From assembly GCA_036399835.1 (NCBI GenBank), contig DASWMI010000067.1:1-21034 (forward strand): 21,034 nt of DNA. The letters are read 5' to 3'. Of this stretch, positions 14,750-21,034 are shown in pieces (within the stretch, counting starts at the first letter, position 1; every line of letters starts with the position of its first letter). The notes beneath the pieces were generated by a model. The model made no database searches and had not been told where the DNA came from. It worked only from the letters and a program-made list of their open reading frames with translations. The stretch is from DASYML01 sp036399835 (lineage in GTDB: Bacteria; Acidobacteriota; Blastocatellia; Pyrinomonadales; Pyrinomonadaceae). The translations under genes were made by a program, and so were the position numbers.

Positions 14750-15706
14750 ATGGAAAGAGTGCACAAGCGCGAGCTGGTCAGAGAATTTCTAGCTTACATA
14801 CAGGTCGAGAAGGGGCTGGCCCGCAACTCGCTCGCGGCCTACGGGCGTGACCTCAGGCGGCTGGAAAAGTGGGCCAGCGAACAGGGCAAGCCGGTCGAAG
14901 ACCTCACGCGGCTGGACCTCAGAAGCTGGATCGCGCAGCTTTCGCGCGAAGGACTCGCGCCCTCATCCGTCTCGCGCGCGGTCAGCGCCGCTCGCGGCCT
15001 CTTTCAATTCCTGATGCTCGACGGGCATATCAAAACCCATCCGACCGCAGACCTCGATACCCCGCAGGGCCACTCGCATCTGCCCAGATTTCTAACCGAA
15101 GAGGAGATGGAAAAACTTCTGGCTGCGCCGGACGTTTCGACCCCGGACGGGTTGCGTGACCGCGCCATGCTGGAATTGATGTACGCGACGGGGATGCGTA
15201 TCTCCGAAGTGACGGGGCTAAAGCTGGCCGATGTGGATTTTGAAGGCGGGCTGGTAGTCTGTCATGGAAAGGGAAGCAAGCAAAGGCGTGTGCCCATCGG
15301 CAAGAGCGCGACCCGCTGGCTGGACCAGTACAGGGCCGCGCGCGCAAGCGCGGGCCGAACCCTCTATCCAAACCTGTTTTTGACGAAGGGCGGAAAACCC
15401 ATGACGCGCCAGCTCGCCTGGACCAGAGTTAAGCTCCACGCGTCAACCGCAGGGCTACAGCATATCTCGCCGCACACCCTGCGTCATAGCTTCGCCACGC
15501 ATCTCTTGCAGCGCGGCGCAGACTCTCGCTCTGTCCAGGCCCTGCTCGGCCACAGCGACATCTCGACCACACAAATCTACACGCACATCACGGACAGACA
15601 CCTGCGCTCGGCCTACGACCGCTTTCATCCTCGCGCGCGTGGACCACAGGCTGGACCAGATGATGTAGACGAAGAAATAGCAGGCCCCGAGAGCGACGCT
15701 CTATAG
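14750..15706 (+). CDS. xerD: Tyrosine recombinase, XerC/XerD type
   Basis: A 318-residue site-specific recombinase of normal XerC/XerD length. The N-terminal SAM-like core-binding domain (residues about 6-95) is followed by the catalytic domain with all active-site residues present: Arg150 (ATGMRISEV), Lys174 (HGKGSKQR), His242 and Arg245 (PHTLRHSF), His268 (LLGHSD) and the nucleophile Tyr277 (TQIYTHI). It is probably the chromosome-dimer-resolution recombinase acting at dif with a partner Xer protein, although an integrase role cannot be excluded. No att site, integron repeats or phage genes lie nearby, which favours the housekeeping role. The frame is open to a TTG at 14690, but that falls in the inverted repeat. 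ATG 14750, preceded by GGACGAAG, gives the usual Xer N-terminus. The tail after residue 295 is acidic. Confidence 0.9.
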   Translation: MERVHKRELVREFLAYIQVEKGLARNSLAAYGRDLRRLEKWASEQGKPVEDLTRLDLRSWIAQLSREGLAPSSVSRAVSAARGLFQFLMLDGHIKTHPTADLDTPQGHSHLPRFLTEEEMEKLLAAPDVSTPDGLRDRAMLELMYATGMRISEVTGLKLADVDFEGGLVVCHGKGSKQRRVPIGKSATRWLDQYRAARASAGRTLYPNLFLTKGGKPMTRQLAWTRVKLHASTAGLQHISPHTLRHSFATHLLQRGADSRSVQALLGHSDISTTQIYTHITDRHLRSAYDRFHPRARGPQAGPDDVDEEIAGPESDAL

Positions 15707-15718
15707 GCAGGGCCTGCT
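15679..15718 (+). terminator. Nested hairpin at the end of the recombinase gene
   Basis: AGCAGGCCC (15679-15687) pairs with GGGCCTGCT (15710-15718). Inside it AGAGCG (15690-15695) pairs with CGCTCT (15697-15702). The structure spans the recombinase stop codon and lies between two convergent genes. It lacks a proper T-run, so it is a possible but not standard terminator. Confidence 0.4.
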
Positions 15719-15784
15719 GTTGAAGATTAAAGAGGCTGAAAGTTTGTCAGGTTGTTGAGAAGGGCGCTGGACGTTTGCCCTGGC

Positions 15785-16462
15785 TCAACGCCTTCCGCCC
15801 TTCTTACTGCCTTTCTTGCCGCCTTTCTGTCCGCCCTGCTTGCCCCCGCCACCCCTGGCCGAGCCTTTCTGACCGCCCTTGCCGGATGAAGATTTGCCGG
15901 ATGATTTGCCCGAAGACTTACCGGACGACGCGCCGGACGACTTTCCAGAAGACTTGCCCGATGACTTACCTGAAGATTTCCCGGCTGACCCGCCGGAGGA
16001 TTTACCTGACGATTTGCCGGACGATGCGCCGGATGATTTGCCCCTAGAGCCGCCGCCGGATGCACGGCCAGCCGCTCTGCCTGCTGATGAAGCTGTGCGA
16101 GCGCCTGCGCGGGCCGTCTGAGTTGCAGCCTTCGTGGCACGATCCGTCACCCTGTTGGCCGCCTTCGTCTCTTCATTAACCATCCTTCGCGTTTGCGTCG
16201 CGCTCTCATCAGCCGCTTTCTGGACCGACGAGCTAACGTTCCTCGGACCGCTGATGCTGGGGAGCAGGTTAGAGGCCAGGTCCGTGACGGTGCTCACCAT
16301 GTTGGTCGTCGTCTCGATGGCCGTGCCCGTCACATTGGCCGCCTGGTTCATCACCTCGCCCGCGACATCCGTCGCCTGGCTGATGGCTTCGCTGGCCGTC
16401 CCCGTTGCCGCATCCGCCGTCTTTGAAGCGCCGCTTCCACCTCTGCTGCGTCTTTGAGCCAT
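15785..16462 (-). CDS. Basic repeat protein with GKSS tail, histone H1-like
   Basis: A 225-residue protein I cannot assign to a named family. Residues 1-130 are Ala/Thr/Ser-rich with long amphipathic helical stretches (SEAISQATDVAGEVMNQAAN), recalling LEA group 3 or phasin-like helices. Residues 141-192 are 13 tetrapeptide units, mostly GKSS. Residues 193-225 are Gly/Lys-rich (KGGKKGSKKGGRR). There is almost no acidic residue after about residue 110, so the C-terminal half is strongly positive and likely binds DNA, RNA or another polyanion, as AlgP- or histone H1-like bacterial proteins do. There is no signal peptide. The ribosome binding site AAGGGAGG (16467-16474) lies a few bases ahead of the ATG. 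The gene is alone between a convergent recombinase and the stop of the TonB receptor gene. Confidence 0.75.
   Translation of the reverse strand: MAQRRSRGGSGASKTADAATGTASEAISQATDVAGEVMNQAANVTGTAIETTTNMVSTVTDLASNLLPSISGPRNVSSSVQKAADESATQTRRMVNEETKAANRVTDRATKAATQTARAGARTASSAGRAAGRASGGGSRGKSSGASSGKSSGKSSGGSAGKSSGKSSGKSSGKSSGASSGKSSGKSSGKSSSGKGGQKGSARGGGGKQGGQKGGKKGSKKGGRR
15884..16042 (-). repeat. 12-base tandem repeat coding for GKSS units
   Basis: Thirteen tandem 12-base units encode ten GKSS, two GASS and one GGSA tetrapeptides. Unit number could change by slippage or recombination without breaking the frame. Codons vary between units (gga/ggc/ggt-like glycine codons and mixed serine codons), so the array is not freshly expanded. 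Confidence 0.8.
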
Positions 16463-16609
16463 GTCGCCTCCCTTTTCAATGACGAATTGAAATCTGAATC
16501 TCTGGCCGAGCTTTTATCCTCGGTAGTAGAACACAGGCTGTGTGGCTGAGTTATCGCGCATCTGACACAAAAGTTTATCTCCGCTATTTATCCTCTGGGG
16601 CCTCGAAGG

Positions 16610-19516
16610 CTAGAAGCTGAAGCGAATCATCGCTTCTACGCGTCGGTTGCCGGCGGACTGGTTGCCGCCGCCTCCACCGCCTCCAAAGCCGAATCCTCCG
16701 GCGGTCGAGTTCGATAAACCGAAGAGCCTTGACCGCAGGTTTCCTATCGGCGGCCCCTCGTTCGTGTGGTTAAAGAGATTCTGAACGTTGAGCGAGAAGG
16801 TCAGGCTATAACGTCTGGCCGTCGTCGTCTCATCACCGAAAGTGCCGCCGCCCCTGCCGCCGCCACCGCCGCCACCACCTCCTCTGCGTCCACCGCCGCC
16901 ACGTCCGCCGCCGCCTCTACCACCGCCGCCGCCCGCGCCGGTCTGTTCCGGACCAAAACCGATGGTCTTGCTGAGGCGCATGTTGACTGTGTAGAAGGCC
17001 GGGCCGTCTCCGAAATTACGCGGGATGATGGTCTGGCCCGGCGCAGGGTTGGGGTCGAAAGCGCCAAAGCGCGTGATGACCACGCCGGGCTTGCCGAGGT
17101 CAGTCGCAAAGGCCGGGCGGTCTGTAAAGAGCGTGTCGCCGTTCTGGTCCTGCCCCGTCGTGATGTTGAAGGGGCGGCCCGAAGAGGCTATCAGGTTCGA
17201 GTTGAGACGCAGGCCCCAGGGCAGGTTGTTGATCGAGCCGATGAGAGAGAAGCGATGACGCACATCCTGCGCAGAGCGTCCATACTCCGTGGTCAGATCA
17301 TATTGGTTGGCGGGAAAGCTATTGGCCCCGTCCGTGTCGCTCATAGCCCTGTTCAGAACGTAGGTCGCAAAGACAGTGAACGCGCGGCTAAAGCGATTGT
17401 TGACGCTGACGACCAGTTGGTTCTGGTTAAAGCGCCCGCTCGATTCATACTGGAAGATATTGCCGAGACCCGGGAATGGACGCAAGAGCGTCCCCGGCAG
17501 TGGCGCGTTGATATTGCGAGAGCGCAGGACGTGGAGCGTGCGCGCTCCGATGTAGTTGACGGAGAGAGTGGTCCTGTAAGGCAGTTGCCGCTCAAGACTG
17601 AGCGAGACCTGCATCGTGTAGGGCGTGCGCAAATCCTCTGCAACCTGCCGCGTGACCTGCTGTATGTCAAAGCCCTCAAGCTCCGCGCCGGTCGGGATGC
17701 GCGGAAATTGGTCCAGCAGCGCGATGCCTTCACTGGTTGCGCCCGTGATGATGAACTGCTCTTGATTGCTGCCGTTAAAGCGGTTGGCTTGCAGCGTCAG
17801 GTTTTCGCCGAAGCGGTTATAGAAGATGCCGAAGCCGCCGCGGACGACCGTTTTTTGCTGCTGCCCGCCAGCGCCGCCAGCTCCTGGCGCCCAAGCGAAA
17901 GCTATGCGCGGCGCAAAATCAGTCATGCTGTGTATGTTCGTCTGCGTCTCGTAGCGCAGGCCGAGGCTGAGCGTCAGGTTAGGACGCACGCGCCAGTCGT
18001 CTTGGATAAAGGGGCTGAAATCAATCTGCGAGACGCTCGCTTCGGGGTTACCGGCGTTGATGGAGAATTGAGTCGGGCGCGCGCCCGGCAGGTCGAGCAG
18101 AGTGTTGCGGTATTGCTCTATGGAGGTGAAGGTAAATGTGCCTCCGAAATTCTGCGAGGAGACATCGCGCAGGCGCACGCCGCGAAGGCGTCCACCCGCT
18201 TTCAAAGCGTGCGGCCCGATGGACCACGAAGTGTAGTTCTGCAACTCGAAACGGTCTTCGTCCGTCCGAGAGAGACCCACTTGCGAGCCGCCGCCCGTGA
18301 ACGCCTCCTGCACACGAATCGTCGGCAGAGTGTTGTCGCCCTCCTGCCTGCTGCGCTCGCGTATAAACTGAAAGCGCGTCTCGTTGATGACCTTCTGGTT
18401 AATGACAGCCGTCTCCGTCAACTGCACTGTATGCTCTGTGTTCGAGGTATCAAAGGCGCGTTCGGCCAGAGAAAAACCGCCGACGCCGGAGTTGAGACTG
18501 TTGTTGCGCGAATAGGTGTAGCGCGCGACGAGCGTGTTGTTGCCGTTAATCTGGTAGTCCAGGCGCGGGCTAAAAGTGGTCCGGCGCGCGGGCGTCAAGA
18601 TGGTCTGGCTAAACGGCGTTATGTTGAGCTGCTGGTCCAGTATAATCGCGTTGACGACATCGTTATCGTCCGTCTCCCGGCGCTCGAAATCCAGGAAGAA
18701 GGAGGCGCGTTTCGCGCTGATTGGTCCACTCAGGTTGCCGCCGTACCTGCGCGCTTGAAAGGGAGCGCGCGAGGGCGCAAAGGGGTTGCGCGAATTGAAG
18801 CTCTCGTCGTTGAAATTAAAGAAAGCCTGCCCGCGAAACTTGTCCGTGCCGGGCTTGGTAAAAATCTCTATCCGCCCGAATCCCAATCGGTCGTACTCGG
18901 CTGAGAAGGGATTACGGTTGATGCGTATCTCGCGTATGGATTCTTTCGGCGGCAGCCGCCCGCCCGAAAAACCGTCGAGGAAGATTTCACCGCCCTCTGT
19001 TCCGGCGGCTGGACCGGCCAGCGCCTGCAAGGCTTCCGCGAGGTCGTCCGGGTCGTCCGGCAGCGCGTCCAGGTCTGCGCCGCGCAGGACGACTGCCCCC
19101 GCGTTATTCTCAGGCTCGACGTTGATGGGCGATTCTGCTTCGACCATGACGACCGCCTCTTCGAGCGCGACCGCCAGCGTGATGTTGAGCGGGTCTGTCC
19201 GTCCGGCGGCGACTTCAACGCCGGTATTCTCAAAGGCGGCGAAGCCAGGCGCGCTGGCCCGCAGGGTATAAACTCCGGGCGCCAGCGCAGAGAAGACATA
19301 GCGGCCCTCGTTATCCGAAGTCGCAGTCTTTTCCACCCCGGCGGCATCCGCGACCGAAAGGGACGCGCCCACAATCAACCCGCCAAACTCGTCCGTCACC
19401 TGTCCTCGCAAAGTGCCCAGCGATTGCTGCGCGTGCGCGGGTATCAATGAACAGAACAACGCGGCGACGACGAGCAGCAACCTGGCGCGCCCGATAAAGC
19501 TTTGAATTATTTGCAT
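16610..19516 (-). CDS. Oar-like TonB-dependent receptor with carboxypeptidase-regulatory-like domain and Gly/Arg-rich segment
   Basis: A 968-residue outer-membrane receptor. The signal peptide ends near Ala29 (LIPAHA-QQ). Residues 33-120 are a CarboxypepD_reg-like beta domain (LRGQVTDEFGGLIVGASLSV, then SDNEGRYVFSALAPGVYTLR). Residues about 140-225 are the plug (LDALPDDPDDLAEALQAL, EIFLDGFSGG, IRINRNPFSAEY). A large barrel follows and ends in Phe (VEAMIRFSF), as outer-membrane barrels do. The substrate is unknown; peptides or glycans are common for this type. Two low-complexity runs interrupt the last barrel strands: about residues 858-892 (Gly with Arg every few residues) and about 938-952 (Gly/Phe). 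No classical TonB box is evident. The ribosome binding site (GAGG) is very close to the ATG. It follows the DUF5666 gene by 130 bases on the same strand, so the two may be co-expressed. Confidence 0.9.
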   Translation of the reverse strand: MQIIQSFIGRARLLLVVAALFCSLIPAHAQQSLGTLRGQVTDEFGGLIVGASLSVADAAGVEKTATSDNEGRYVFSALAPGVYTLRASAPGFAAFENTGVEVAAGRTDPLNITLAVALEEAVVMVEAESPINVEPENNAGAVVLRGADLDALPDDPDDLAEALQALAGPAAGTEGGEIFLDGFSGGRLPPKESIREIRINRNPFSAEYDRLGFGRIEIFTKPGTDKFRGQAFFNFNDESFNSRNPFAPSRAPFQARRYGGNLSGPISAKRASFFLDFERRETDDNDVVNAIILDQQLNITPFSQTILTPARRTTFSPRLDYQINGNNTLVARYTYSRNNSLNSGVGGFSLAERAFDTSNTEHTVQLTETAVINQKVINETRFQFIRERSRQEGDNTLPTIRVQEAFTGGGSQVGLSRTDEDRFELQNYTSWSIGPHALKAGGRLRGVRLRDVSSQNFGGTFTFTSIEQYRNTLLDLPGARPTQFSINAGNPEASVSQIDFSPFIQDDWRVRPNLTLSLGLRYETQTNIHSMTDFAPRIAFAWAPGAGGAGGQQQKTVVRGGFGIFYNRFGENLTLQANRFNGSNQEQFIITGATSEGIALLDQFPRIPTGAELEGFDIQQVTRQVAEDLRTPYTMQVSLSLERQLPYRTTLSVNYIGARTLHVLRSRNINAPLPGTLLRPFPGLGNIFQYESSGRFNQNQLVVSVNNRFSRAFTVFATYVLNRAMSDTDGANSFPANQYDLTTEYGRSAQDVRHRFSLIGSINNLPWGLRLNSNLIASSGRPFNITTGQDQNGDTLFTDRPAFATDLGKPGVVITRFGAFDPNPAPGQTIIPRNFGDGPAFYTVNMRLSKTIGFGPEQTGAGGGGGRGGGGRGGGGRRGGGGGGGGGRGGGTFGDETTTARRYSLTFSLNVQNLFNHTNEGPPIGNLRSRLFGLSNSTAGGFGFGGGGGGGNQSAGNRRVEAMIRFSF

Positions 19517-19569
19517 GACCTCATGAACCCTGTGAGCTACTCGAAATCTCTCTCAACAAACTAACAAAA

Positions 19570-19630
19570 CTGTCAGGACAGAGCTTGCTCACGCCCAGAC
19601 AAACATCCGCCCTTTAAGAATCCTGTCAGG
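19570..19630. promoter_or_regulatory. Two direct copies of CTGTCAGG between DUF5666 and receptor genes
   Basis: CTGTCAGG occurs at 19570-19577 and 19623-19630 in the 130-base gap. The first lies in CTGTC-AG-GACAG (19570-19581) and the second in CCTG-T-CAGG. Such paired short palindromes before a receptor gene could be operator half-sites or weak hairpins. No promoter boxes stand out. Confidence 0.25.
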
Positions 19631-19646
19631 CATCCTCTCGGCAAAT

Positions 19647-20933
19647 TTAAGGCTGGTCTCGATTGCCCGTGCCGCCGCCGATGACATCGCCAGGCAGCCC
19701 GGGGCTATCAGGCTGGCGGTCACGATTGGGCCGACCGCCTTGCCGCTGCAAGAGATTGAGAAAGCCCGCCTCGCCCGTGATTAGCGTGACGGCGGTCAGG
19801 CGCGACGCGCTCGTCCCCGTAGGAGAGCCGACGATGAAGACAGCATCGCCCGTCTTCAAATCATTGAGCGTGATGGCGGGCAGGTTCTGTAACATCTCCT
19901 GAATATTTCTGCCTCCCGCGCGCTGGCGACCTCCGCCACCCGCGCCGCCGCCACCGCCACCATCTCGCCCGCGCCTGCCGTTGCCGTCTCGACGTTCCGC
20001 GCTCTGCGTCGGCTGTTGCGCGCCGTTTGCTCCGCCACTTGCGCCTGGTCCAGTATTGGCGGCGACCTGCGTTCTTCTCTGCTCAAGCTCCGCGACCATC
20101 TCCGGCGGAATACGGCGGAGCGCCGAACGCTTGCCGAGGCTGACCGTCAAAGTGCCGCCCGCCTGGTTGTCTTTAATCGTCAACTCGCCCGCCGCCGCAT
20201 TGATTGAAGTAATCGTCCCGCCGACTCTCTGGAAAGAGCCGACGACAATCTCTTCGGCTGTCAGGCTCAAGCCGTCCGCGCTTCTTTCGCCGAGCGCGCG
20301 GATTTGGTCGCCGACCTTCAGCTCCGCGAAAGAGGCTGGCAGGGCATCGCTCACACGCGCCGAATCCGGCGCATAGCGCATAACGCGCACATTAGAATTG
20401 GCCGCGATGAGAATCGTCCCTGCGCCCTCACGCGTGCGCGCGGAGACTTTAATCTCTTTCTTCGCCGCATCAATCGCCGTGATGCGACCATTCACGCCGC
20501 GCCGCGCCCAATCTTCGCGGCTGCGTGCGCTCTGCTGCTGCGCACCGGCTGCCTTGCCGGTCACGACGAGCTGTCGCGCCTGTACGGATTGGTTGTCCGC
20601 CGAGAGATTGCCGCGCGCAAAGAGCCTGTCGCCGGTGGCAACATCTTCGAGCCTGATCTTGACGGCCTTGTCGGCTGCCGTTTCCCCTGGCGGAAGACGC
20701 AGGATAGCCGTTTTGTCATCCGTCTTGACGGCGATAAGCTGGCCCTCGTCCGTCTTGACCGTCACCTGCCGCGCGCTCGCATCAACGCTTGCCACCTCGC
20801 CGACGACGCGCGTTTGCGCGGCGGCTGGACCAGCGGTGGTCGTTGGCGTCTGCCCTATCGCCAGACTGCTTGAAGCTGCGACCATCAAGAGGGCCAGCGC
20901 GGCCAAAGCCCACATCACAAAAATCTTTTTCAT
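19647..20933 (-). CDS. Secreted DUF5666-type repeat protein
   Basis: A 428-residue exported protein. A signal peptide occupies residues 1-27 (KKIFVMWALAALALLMVAASSSLA). Three copies of a beta-rich DUF5666-like unit follow: about 40-125 (GEVASVDASARQVTVKT, then VATGDRLFARG), 145-230 (GRITAIDAAKKEIKVSA, then LKVGDQIRALG) and 232-400 (GTITSINAAAGELTIKD, then LKTGDAVFIVG). The third unit is split by a low-complexity insertion (about residues 290-343) rich in Gly, Arg and Gln. DUF5666 proteins are widespread envelope proteins without a fixed function. The ATG at 20933 is chosen because AAAGGA lies seven bases ahead. The upstream in-frame start at 20957 has none. The remaining bases to 21034 show no further gene. 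It probably precedes the TonB receptor in one transcript. Confidence 0.8.
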   Translation of the reverse strand: MKKIFVMWALAALALLMVAASSSLAIGQTPTTTAGPAAAQTRVVGEVASVDASARQVTVKTDEGQLIAVKTDDKTAILRLPPGETAADKAVKIRLEDVATGDRLFARGNLSADNQSVQARQLVVTGKAAGAQQQSARSREDWARRGVNGRITAIDAAKKEIKVSARTREGAGTILIAANSNVRVMRYAPDSARVSDALPASFAELKVGDQIRALGERSADGLSLTAEEIVVGSFQRVGGTITSINAAAGELTIKDNQAGGTLTVSLGKRSALRRIPPEMVAELEQRRTQVAANTGPGASGGANGAQQPTQSAERRDGNGRRGRDGGGGGGAGGGGRQRAGGRNIQEMLQNLPAITLNDLKTGDAVFIVGSPTGTSASRLTAVTLITGEAGFLNLLQRQGGRPNRDRQPDSPGLPGDVIGGGTGNRDQP

Positions 20934-21034
20934 GCTCAAATCCTTTGTCAATATCATTGTCGTAGATTGAAGGCAGAAGGGAGGAGAAAGCGGCTGCCTA
21001 TGCTTGATGTTCGATGCTCTCTATCTGGGCAACT

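Noticed and set aside
14750..15706. Xer-type recombinase as marker of an integrated mobile element or integron
   Set aside because: No attachment-site duplication, attC-like array, phage or plasmid genes were seen nearby. Length and motifs fit a housekeeping XerC/XerD.
15884..16042. Regular 12-base repeat as a possible CRISPR array
   Set aside because: Units are contiguous, too short, without spacers, and lie inside a coding frame with tetrapeptide periodicity.
15879..16121. Acidic DLPDD/DLPED repeat frame opposite the GKSS array
   Set aside because: It is the antisense translation of the GKSS tandem units. The basic-protein strand has the start with a strong ribosome binding site.
16843..16943. 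Gly-rich run as an assembly or frameshift artefact
   Set aside because: The frame continues without break into the final barrel strands ending in Phe, and a similar run occurs in the neighbouring gene, so a real low-complexity segment is more likely.
16766..18904. 712-codon open frame on the plus strand across the TonB receptor gene
   Set aside because: The translation is Arg/Ala/Val-rich with no recognisable domain and lies opposite a receptor with signal peptide, plug and barrel. It is a codon-bias shadow.

Overview
The window looks like a piece of an Acidobacteriota chromosome, most likely near the Blastocatellia. This is inferred from the gene mix, not proven. The pointers are an Oar-like TonB-dependent receptor with an N-terminal carboxypeptidase-regulatory-like domain beside a DUF5666 protein, orphan MacB-type permeases, a winged-helix/CreD-like envelope cluster, and a single-chain 2-oxoglutarate dehydrogenase with a fused succinyltransferase domain. 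Base composition is moderately high in GC and genes are tightly packed. No stretch of more than 300 bases lacks a gene. I found no RNA gene, CRISPR array, insertion sequence or prophage.

Layout. (1) 1-368: 3' end of an unrecognised gene, convergent with the next group. (2) 383-3115, minus strand: a compact unit read as alpha/beta hydrolase, then a small Tat-signal protein with a GatC/AtzG-like tail, then an amidase-signature enzyme. (3) 3285-7127: the large Kgd/OdhA-type enzyme of the TCA cycle. (4) 7197-10657: an envelope cluster with a membrane protein and overlapping winged-helix regulator, an intrinsic terminator, a second membrane protein, and a CreD-like protein. A partly conserved palindromic element precedes the first membrane protein and recurs before the second. 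(5) 10709-11872: a geranylgeranyl-reductase-like flavoprotein. (6) 11994-14633: two tandem MacB/FtsX-type permeases with no ATPase in view, bordered by hairpins built from short tandem repeats. (7) 14750-15706: a complete XerC/XerD-type tyrosine recombinase. (8) 15785-16462, minus: a basic protein with a GKSS-repeat tail. (9) 16610-20933, minus: a DUF5666 secreted protein followed by a TonB-dependent receptor, both carrying Gly/Arg-rich low-complexity segments.

The strongest candidates for something less described are: the Tat-tagged small-subunit-like protein paired with an unsignalled amidase; the shared operator-like element and leaderless promoter of the winged-helix/CreD cluster; the matching Gly/Arg-rich segments in the receptor and its neighbour; and a strong, frame-independent excess of the 7-mer TGGWCCA across the window. 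None of these has been tested here. All are read by eye from sequence.
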